A DNA stretch of 21,470 nucleotides from an uncultured Bacteroides sp. Its GTDB lineage: Bacteria; Bacteroidota; Bacteroidia; Bacteroidales; Bacteroidaceae. The position numbers and the translations under genes were made by a program. A model generated the notes under the pieces. The model did not search any database, was not told the origin of the DNA, and saw nothing but the letters and a program-made list of their open reading frames with translations. Shown here piece by piece: positions 16,023-21,470 of this stretch; position 1 is the stretch's first letter; each line of letters opens with the position of its first letter. The DNA is taken from the NCBI RefSeq assembly GCF_937912035.1, contig NZ_CALDPF010000004.1, forward strand, positions 1-21,470. The letters are read 5' to 3'.

Positions 16023-17237
16023 TTATAGATTTTTCTTAATCTCGTCCTCTATCTCTTTGTCACTTATCTTTTCGGCGTATCCTTGGAATTTCTTCAATAT
16101 CTTTCTGTCTTTACCTATCAGATAAAATTGAGGAACACTACTTCCGGCCTGATAGTCATTAATAAGTTTTTCTATACTTTCCTTGTCGGCAGTGAGGAAT
16201 TTGTATTTTATATCATTCTTCCTGATATAGTTCTCGCTCGATGATTTTCTCTTTACCCATGTCTCAACAGCTATGATTTCAAGCTCATTATTGTCGTATC
16301 TCTCCCTAAGACTGTTCAGGAAAGGGATAGAAACTTTACACGGACCGCATCCTATTCCTGTGAGCTGAAGAAGGATAATTTTCGATTTAATGTCTTTAAG
16401 CGAGATTTTCCGGTTGTTAATATCAGTCAGAGTCCATTTCGGAGCAGTCTTACCTGTCATGTCAATGGCGGGTTTCTCTTTTTTCTGTCCTCTTATGTAC
16501 CGTTCATATCCTTCCGGATAGTAATCTTCTGCTATTATTTTTCCCATTCCCGAGGGGTTGAATACAAAGTCGGAACAGATTTTTTCATCTATATTATGTT
16601 GCATTTCCCTGCGATAGCGGTATGGCATATCATTTTCTTTAGAAATCCATACTTTGTAAATAGATGTAGGATCGTATATGTAAGGGTTTTCCGGCATATA
16701 TTGAGCTTTTCCGAAAAATTCTACCTGATTCGGCATATTTATCGTCAGTTCCATAAGAAAATCTTTTTCCTCATCCTTCAGTATGAGGACAATGCTGTCG
16801 TTTGTGTTCAGCGCATAATCTATTATAGCTTTCATGTGATAAAAAGCCTCTTGCTTAATGATTCTGAATGGTAAAGGCCTTTTTCGTGTGAAGTCATCTA
16901 TTACAATTTCTTTCTCTTTTTCTTCAATATACGATTGAACAGTTCCGTCATATACTGATAGAGGATGCTTGAATTCCTTGTCTGATGCAATTAAATATGA
17001 ATAACCTATGGCGGTATCTTCAGGATTTACATGCTCGTATATTTCCCTCTGTTCGTTGTAAACAGGGTCTTTGTCACCCGGCTCCCAAGATTTAAGTACA
17101 CAATGGTATTTTACGGAATTTACCTCGTTCATATTATCAAGTACTTCAGAAAGATATTCCCTGTCAGTTTTCTTTCCGCAGGCGGAAAACATTAACATGA
17201 ATAATATGGAAATATAAATGTAGATATGTGTTTTCAT
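16023..17237 (-). CDS. TlpA-like thioredoxin-fold lipoprotein with GCGPC motif
   Basis: This 404-residue lipoprotein (lipobox FSAC, Cys20) has a C-terminal thioredoxin fold (about 262-404) with the redox motif at Cys297 and Cys300 in TGIGCGPCKVSIPF and the cis-proline at 369 in GSSVPQF. The N-terminal 240 residues form a beta-rich region that resembles neither DUF4369 nor a plain linker. Phrases such as YDGTVQSYI and YKVWISKENDMPYRYRR recall the LolA/outer-membrane lipoprotein carrier-type fold, but I am not certain. The residue before the first Cys is Gly instead of the usual Trp, which would change the redox potential or specificity. It is co-directional with a similar gene 29 bases upstream and likely in the same transcript. 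Confidence 0.85.
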   Translation of the reverse strand: MKTHIYIYISILFMLMFSACGKKTDREYLSEVLDNMNEVNSVKYHCVLKSWEPGDKDPVYNEQREIYEHVNPEDTAIGYSYLIASDKEFKHPLSVYDGTVQSYIEEKEKEIVIDDFTRKRPLPFRIIKQEAFYHMKAIIDYALNTNDSIVLILKDEEKDFLMELTINMPNQVEFFGKAQYMPENPYIYDPTSIYKVWISKENDMPYRYRREMQHNIDEKICSDFVFNPSGMGKIIAEDYYPEGYERYIRGQKKEKPAIDMTGKTAPKWTLTDINNRKISLKDIKSKIILLQLTGIGCGPCKVSIPFLNSLRERYDNNELEIIAVETWVKRKSSSENYIRKNDIKYKFLTADKESIEKLINDYQAGSSVPQFYLIGKDRKILKKFQGYAEKISDKEIEDEIKKNL

Positions 17238-17266
17238 AAATAGTGAAATTTGTTATTTGTGGTGAA

Positions 17267-18460
17267 TTATTTTACGAATTTTTCAATCTTTTCCTTTATG
17301 ATTCCTTTACGATACCCTGTCCAGATGTCTATTACCTTACATTCAGGAGATATCAGTACATAATGAGGTACGCCCTTTACACCGTATGCTGCCGCAAGTC
17401 CGTCGTTTACAGAACGAAGCTCATTCCACTGGTTCCCGGTCATGTTGTTCTCCTTTATGAATTTCTTCCATCTGTCCTCTGTATTACTGCCTATACTTAC
17501 AGTTTCTAGTTTTTCTTTATAAATTCTGCCAACTTCTTCCATTTCGGGTATTGAGGCCATACAAGGCTGGCAACCTATACTCCAGAAATCCAGCAGGATA
17601 TATTTGCCTTTGAATTCGGAAAAACTACGTTTGTTCCCTTCCGTATCGTACAAAATTCCGTCCACCATATTTTCACCAGTTTTTACAGTTTCAGTCATTT
17701 TCATGTAGGCTGCTATCTCTCGTCCTACACGCGAATTCTTGTCTTCCTCACTCAGGCGTCCGTATAGGGAATATACCAAATCTTTATGAGAATATTCAGG
17801 ATTTTTATTTGTAAACAGATGCAATACCTGATAATAGTATTTTTCGAGCCACACTTTTGTCACCGGTGCTGTTTTCATGTATTCCAGCTCGCGAAGACGT
17901 GCCTTGTCCTCCAGTGGAAATACATGATTGTTTCTTATGGAATCTATCTGCTTTCGTATAGAGATGTCGCTTATATCCTTTCGGAACAATTCATATACTA
18001 TCATCTCATTATTGAGCGCTTCAACCATTTCAGGCATTCCTGTTTTGGTGAACTCACTTTCGTATTTCTGCTCTGGTACATTGCTTTCCACTTCCCAGAA
18101 AGGACAAAGCATCCCTTCACCTTGTATTTTAATTTCAGCTCCGGAAGTTATCCATAAAGGTAGTACTCTCACAGAAAAGGACTCCTTATATATTGTCATC
18201 AATTCCAGTTGTTGAGGCTCTTTTGAAGTCAGAGTGTCTCTGAGAATGAATTTTCCTCCGATTATTGTGTCAGATACTATTTTAGCGGAGAACCTTCTGT
18301 CTTCTGCTTTGCATAGAGTGACAATAGTGCTGTCGGGGATATTTTCTATGTATCCCTCAATAAGGAATTCTCCTTCATGAACTTTCTGATTATTACCGTT
18401 ACAACCGCCAGTTGTAAATCCTAATATTATGGATGATAGTATAAAGAGTGTTGTTCTCAT
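17267..18460 (-). CDS. TlpA-like lipoprotein (DUF4369 type) with GCQPC motif
   Basis: This 397-residue lipoprotein (lipobox TGGC, Cys20) has an N-terminal DUF4369-like beta domain (about 30-115, FLIEGYIENIPDSTIVTL), a helical middle, and a thioredoxin fold (about 262-397) with Cys297 and Cys300 in DFWSIGCQPCMASIPEM and the cis-proline 365 in GVKGVPHYVL. As in the neighbouring gene downstream, Gly takes the place of the Trp before the CxxC, although a Trp lies three residues earlier. A periplasmic, membrane-anchored thiol oxidoreductase is expected. It is separated from the M56 gene by a gap holding a 16-bp perfect hairpin and precedes the next TlpA-like gene by 29 bases. Confidence 0.88.
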   Translation of the reverse strand: MRTTLFILSSIILGFTTGGCNGNNQKVHEGEFLIEGYIENIPDSTIVTLCKAEDRRFSAKIVSDTIIGGKFILRDTLTSKEPQQLELMTIYKESFSVRVLPLWITSGAEIKIQGEGMLCPFWEVESNVPEQKYESEFTKTGMPEMVEALNNEMIVYELFRKDISDISIRKQIDSIRNNHVFPLEDKARLRELEYMKTAPVTKVWLEKYYYQVLHLFTNKNPEYSHKDLVYSLYGRLSEEDKNSRVGREIAAYMKMTETVKTGENMVDGILYDTEGNKRSFSEFKGKYILLDFWSIGCQPCMASIPEMEEVGRIYKEKLETVSIGSNTEDRWKKFIKENNMTGNQWNELRSVNDGLAAAYGVKGVPHYVLISPECKVIDIWTGYRKGIIKEKIEKFVK

Positions 18461-18479
18461 TGTATTAGTCTTATATTAA

Positions 18480-18527
18480 GAATCCACTTTAAGATTCCTG
18501 CCGTTAATCACATCTTAAAGTGGATTC
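18480..18527 (-). repeat. Perfect 16-bp hairpin between M56 and TlpA-like genes
   Basis: gaatccactttaagat (18480-18495) and atcttaaagtggattc (18512-18527) are perfectly complementary around a 16-base loop. It fills most of the 78-base gap between the M56 gene and the next minus-strand gene. No T-run follows in the direction of transcription, so a partial terminator, an mRNA processing or stability element, or a protein-binding site are all possible. Confidence 0.7.
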
Positions 18528-18538
18528 AGAAAATTGAT

Positions 18539-19816
18539 TTACTGTAGTCTGAATGTTACAGGGACGGTATATTTAACTCTTACAACCTGACCTCTTTGCA
18601 TTCCCGGTTTCCATTTGGGCATTTCTTGCATTACCCTCAAGGCTTCTGCATCAAGGGCGGGATCTACAGAACGCATTACTTTAAATTCTGTAGGAGTTCC
18701 ATCCTTTTCAACTACGAACTGAACGATTACTCTGCCCTGTACGTTCTTTGCAATTGCTGATGCGGGGTATTTGATGTTTTTACTAAGGAAGCTCATAAGT
18801 TCCTTTATACCTCCCGGGAATTCAGGCATCTTTTCCACTACCATGAATACCTCGTCTTTGGTTTCCGCTTTTTCGGCAGGAGTTTCTACCACTTCAGGCT
18901 TTTCTGTTACAGCCTTTTCTTTTACATCATCAGTTTTTGTTGCTTCCGAAGAGCATGAAATGTTTCCGGCAAGGAGTAGAGCAAAGGCCGGAATGGCGAA
19001 CAGGGCATATTTGATATGTCCCGCACCGTTTGTTTTTTTCTTGTTCATCATAATGATACGTTGTTTAAGGTGAGAAAAATTAAAATTATTCGATAAGCCG
19101 TACTTGTGACTGTATGTCAGTCCAAGCAGGTGATATTGATAGCTTTTTGTGGCGAATCCGGCATCCATAACCTTTCTGTCTGCCAGAAATTCAAGATTTA
19201 GTCTCACTTCGCGTTTCATAAGCCATGCGAATGGATTTATCCAGCAACATATATTTACCAGTTCGGAGATAATTACATCTATGGAATGTTTCTGGCGGAC
19301 ATGAGCCATTTCGTGAGTGAGAATTTCGTTCATTTCCTCTTCTTTCACATTGTCAGGATTCAGAAAAATCCAATTGAAGAATGAAAATGGTCCTGACTTG
19401 TCTTTCATGCATTTTATACGTATTCCGTTCACAGTCTTTTCCGGTGTGCGGAGAATAATCATATATAGGCTTATGGCCTGAACAATCAGTCTTATGGATA
19501 ATGCCAATATACCGGCAATGTATATATTTTTTATCCATTCGGAAATTACAAATACCTGGTTTCCCGGTTCAGTTCCAGCCGTTCCGACTACTATTTCAGG
19601 AATAGTGGTGGAATAATCAAAATTTGTCAGCATTACCAGGCTGTCGCGTGTCTCCATCCATTCACGGATATCAATCAGCGGTATGATGAACGGAAGAATA
19701 AGTGCCAGCATAAGTATCAACCTTCTTGAATTGAAGAGAGTATCGCGTGTGCATATCAGTTTGTACAGTGCGTAAAACAGGATTATGCCCAAATTGACTT
19801 GAAGTAGGTATATCAT
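18539..19816 (-). CDS. M56-family (BlaR1-like) membrane metallopeptidase with TonB C-terminal domain
   Basis: This 425-residue inner-membrane protein has hydrophobic segments near 5-21, 33-50, 95-121 and 269-286. The zinc-protease motif HEMAH is at 168-172, with a third-ligand candidate Glu209 in LEFLAD, as in BlaR1/MecR1 peptidases. After the last segment comes an acidic, Pro-Glu-Lys-rich periplasmic linker (about 293-322), then a TonB C-terminal domain (about 330-425, with PEFPGGIKELMSFL, YPASA and GRVIVQFVVEKDG). Bacteroidota members of this type usually sit beside a BlaI/MecI repressor; no such gene follows in this series, and the bases upstream do not encode one within the window. It probably senses an envelope signal and cleaves a cytoplasmic or membrane target, or contacts an outer-membrane protein through its TonB domain. 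It appears to be first in the minus-strand series. Confidence 0.9.
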   Translation of the reverse strand: MIYLLQVNLGIILFYALYKLICTRDTLFNSRRLILMLALILPFIIPLIDIREWMETRDSLVMLTNFDYSTTIPEIVVGTAGTEPGNQVFVISEWIKNIYIAGILALSIRLIVQAISLYMIILRTPEKTVNGIRIKCMKDKSGPFSFFNWIFLNPDNVKEEEMNEILTHEMAHVRQKHSIDVIISELVNICCWINPFAWLMKREVRLNLEFLADRKVMDAGFATKSYQYHLLGLTYSHKYGLSNNFNFSHLKQRIIMMNKKKTNGAGHIKYALFAIPAFALLLAGNISCSSEATKTDDVKEKAVTEKPEVVETPAEKAETKDEVFMVVEKMPEFPGGIKELMSFLSKNIKYPASAIAKNVQGRVIVQFVVEKDGTPTEFKVMRSVDPALDAEALRVMQEMPKWKPGMQRGQVVRVKYTVPVTFRLQ

Positions 19817-19957
19817 AAATAATGTATTTTAAAGTATTTAACGTGAGTTCGATGAATTATAAGTACTTGTAAATTGGGTGATTAGTGAAAATTGTTATGT
19901 TTTTTTGGTGCTGAATTACAAAGATTTACAAACAATAATAGCTATGATCACCGAGAG

Positions 19958-19987
19958 CAAAGTTATATAATTATTTTGTATGGCAGA
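19958..19987 (-). promoter_or_regulatory. Possible Bacteroides-type promoter for the M56 series
   Basis: On the minus strand TAacTTTG (19965-19958) matches the -7 consensus TAnnTTTG and is followed by C, as in the leu promoter. TCTG (19987-19984), one mismatch from the -33 TTTG, lies 18 bases upstream. Transcription would begin near 19951, giving an untranslated leader of about 135 bases before the M56 start. Confidence 0.45.
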
Positions 19988-20013
19988 TGATTTAGCTTCG
20001 CTGATTTTCAATT

Positions 20014-20223
20014 CTACCAAACGTCGTCCAACTGTATAATCTCCACTGATTCTATAAGTTCTGACAGGTTGACGTCATACTCCCTGTCATCCAATGTAGA
20101 TACATCGAAAGACAACAGTTCTTCTGAATCCAATGTGACTTCTTTTTCTTTGATTGAGCAACTGTATAATAACACAGAAGCCAACATAGAGAAGATAAAA
20201 ATGTGTTTGACTCGTTTTTTCAT
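20014..20223 (-). pseudogene. Truncated copy of the beta-propeller lipoprotein
   Basis: This 69-residue ORF has an intact start and lipoprotein signal (lipobox LYSC, Cys22), and its N-terminal 64 residues nearly repeat the neighbouring 6-bladed beta-propeller protein (EELLSFDVSTLDD, YDVNLSEL, ESVEIIQLD). The similarity then stops and it ends with DVW and a stop. None of the propeller remains. It is a tandem-duplication remnant that lost about 1 kb of its 3' end. Because the signal and start are intact, a short lipoprotein could still be made, but I see no reason to assign it a function. Confidence 0.8.
20033..20201 (-). repeat. Direct repeat, copy 1 (truncated propeller gene)
   Basis: Positions 20033-20201 align without gaps to 21302-21470 at an offset of 1269 bases; I count 10 mismatches in 169 positions by eye. 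The match breaks abruptly at about 20033, and its other end runs off the window in copy 2. Confidence 0.85.
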
Positions 20224-20272
20224 AACTTAAACTGTTAATTCTTATACATAAACCCTTGTCAACTTAGGTCCT

Positions 20273-21470
20273 TTATATTTCCTTCTTGAATTTACATATG
20301 ACCAATATATCGTTGTCATTCTCATTCAATCTGTTCTTCATTCCGGTAATACGCTTCCTCACTTCATCAGACATATCCTTGTTTGTTTCCAGTGCCTCTT
20401 CTAGCTGATCTTTCAGGTCTGGTAGGTCATAGTAGTGTAGCCAAAGAGTGTCGTCCTTCATGTGCAGAAGAAAAGATATGACCGGTACGTCAATCCCGCC
20501 TAACATATCGTTCTTTATACGGACATAACGTGCCTTTTTCGTCTTCTTGTCAACCTGGAGCATTCTGTAGTGCTCTATGAACCATGGGTTGACCTCTGTC
20601 CCGTCCTTGTATTTTGTTTGAGTGGTGTAGTAGTGTGATGGTGATTCAGCACTACTCACAAGACATAGTTTATTGTATGGCATATTTGTGGTATAGACAG
20701 GATACATTGTGTTCTCCCTAATGTTGTAGTGGTATATCGTGTCGGCACGCGTCATATTAACATCACGTATGGAGAAACTGTATACAGGAGAATCCTTATA
20801 TAGATGTGACGTATATATTTGACTGCAAGGTGATAAATTCATTGCATACTTTCCTGCCGGTATACTTTGTATTATGTTTCCCTTCCTGTCTTGAGTCCAG
20901 CATACGTTCTTGTCAGCCTTTTTATATCGGGGGTTCGTCTTATGAGCAAGAAAAGGAAGCATGAATACAAGTATATTGTCATTGTTTATGTATACTTCGT
21001 TCCACATGATTCTCTCAGGAAAGTATAAAGTTTCGTCCTTTATGAAGTTTCCCTCCATATCATAGGCATAGGCATGATTCTTGAAAGCCTCTGTAAGGTA
21101 TATTCTGTTCTTTTCCTCATCTATTGTTCCTTCGCTTATCAGATTATATTCTCCCGGTCCTTGCCCTATCTTTCCGATATTCCCTATGAACTTGCCATTA
21201 GACCTGTCAAACAGTTTTACAGGAGTGTTTGCCATGAGGGTCATTATATAGTTTTCACTTATTACGACCTTCCATATCTTTGTAAACGCCTCCTCTGTAG
21301 AGTTGTCCAACTGTATAATCTCCACCGATTCCATAAGTTCTGACAGGTTGACATCATACTCCTTGTCGTCCAATGTAGATACATCTAAAGACAACAGTTC
21401 TTCTGAATTCAATGAGACTTCTTTTTCTTTGCTTGAGCAACTGTATAATAACACAGAAGCCAACATAGAG
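20273..21470 (-). CDS. 6-bladed beta-propeller lipoprotein (5' end outside window)
   Basis: At least 397 residues, from an internal Met at 21466. The lipobox LYSC (Cys10 in this numbering) shows a surface or periplasmic lipoprotein. IGKIGQGPGEYNLI at 97-110 is the hallmark blade motif of the Bacteroidota 6-bladed beta-propeller family, followed by repeated blade-like strands (RIYLTEAFKNHAYAYDMEGN, the MLPFLAHKTN region, DTIYHYNIRENTMYP, and a C-terminal HMKDDTLWLHYY). The family has no known enzyme activity and is thought to bind ligands or partners. By comparison with the truncated copy, whose protein starts MKKRVKHIFIFS before the shared MLASV, the true start probably lies about 36 bases beyond the window end. 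The gap of 49 bases to the truncated copy shows no terminator. A tandem array beyond the window is likely. Confidence 0.85.
   Translation of the reverse strand, partial: SMLASVLLYSCSSKEKEVSLNSEELLSLDVSTLDDKEYDVNLSELMESVEIIQLDNSTEEAFTKIWKVVISENYIMTLMANTPVKLFDRSNGKFIGNIGKIGQGPGEYNLISEGTIDEEKNRIYLTEAFKNHAYAYDMEGNFIKDETLYFPERIMWNEVYINNDNILVFMLPFLAHKTNPRYKKADKNVCWTQDRKGNIIQSIPAGKYAMNLSPCSQIYTSHLYKDSPVYSFSIRDVNMTRADTIYHYNIRENTMYPVYTTNMPYNKLCLVSSAESPSHYYTTQTKYKDGTEVNPWFIEHYRMLQVDKKTKKARYVRIKNDMLGGIDVPVISFLLHMKDDTLWLHYYDLPDLKDQLEEALETNKDMSDEVRKRITGMKNRLNENDNDILVICKFKKEI
21302..21470 (-). repeat. Direct repeat, copy 2 (full propeller gene)
   Basis: This is the counterpart of 20033-20201. It encodes the lipobox region and the first roughly 55 residues of the full-length propeller protein. 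The repeat reaches the window end, so its full length is unknown. Confidence 0.85.

Noticed and set aside
17786..18157. Plus-strand ORF of 123 codons opposite the TlpA-like gene
   Set aside because: It lies wholly within a gene with lipobox, CxxC and cis-proline signatures on the other strand.
1..21470. CRISPR array, tRNA genes or insertion sequence
   Set aside because: I found no regularly spaced repeats, no tRNA cloverleaf pattern and no transposase motif in the window.

Overview
This window looks like a chromosomal segment of a gut-type member of the Bacteroidales (Bacteroides, Phocaeicola or a close relative). The evidence is: promoter elements of the TAnnTTTG type in place of the usual -35/-10 pair; start codons preceded by A-rich stretches rather than Shine-Dalgarno sequences; and several families largely confined to Bacteroidota (GLPGLI protein, DUF4369-TlpA lipoproteins, M56 peptidase with a TonB C-terminal domain, 6-bladed beta-propeller lipoproteins). 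The species assignment is inference.

Plus-strand half (1-9900). The window opens on the 3' tail of a 5S rRNA and its terminator, the end of an rRNA operon. It is followed by pncB (NAD salvage) and then a complete leucine operon: leader peptide, attenuator, leuA, leuC, leuD, a second LeuA-type synthase (probably citramalate synthase), a small two-helix membrane protein, and leuB. The 312-base gap between pncB and leuA is not empty. It holds a Bacteroides-type promoter, a 28-codon leader ORF with 6 Leu and 4 Ile codons (including three Ile then two Leu in a row), and a strong intrinsic terminator. The 5' arm and loop of that terminator can pair instead, over 10 perfect base pairs, with the 3' end of the leader ORF. 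That is the layout of ribosome-mediated attenuation and is the most interesting regulatory signal here. LeuCD and LeuB can serve both isopropylmalate and citramalate chains, so one Leu/Ile-sensing leader controlling both synthases makes sense. After leuB lies an AT-rich secreted GH30-family glycoside hydrolase that looks unrelated to the operon.

Minus-strand half (21470-10004), in order of transcription: a 6-bladed beta-propeller lipoprotein cut by the window end; a truncated second copy of its N-terminus; a Bacteroides-type promoter; then a co-directional series consisting of an M56 peptidase/TonB-domain membrane protein, two TlpA-like thioredoxin-fold lipoproteins, a GLPGLI protein, an outer-membrane beta-barrel protein with a carboxypeptidase-like and plug domain, a third TlpA-like lipoprotein, and a TPR protein. 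Two hairpins sit in the larger gaps of this series. The GLPGLI and barrel genes are clearly more AT-rich than their neighbours, which suggests a mosaic origin. Taken together this looks like an envelope system that joins a membrane protease, periplasmic thiol chemistry and an outer-membrane protein; its role cannot be read from sequence alone.
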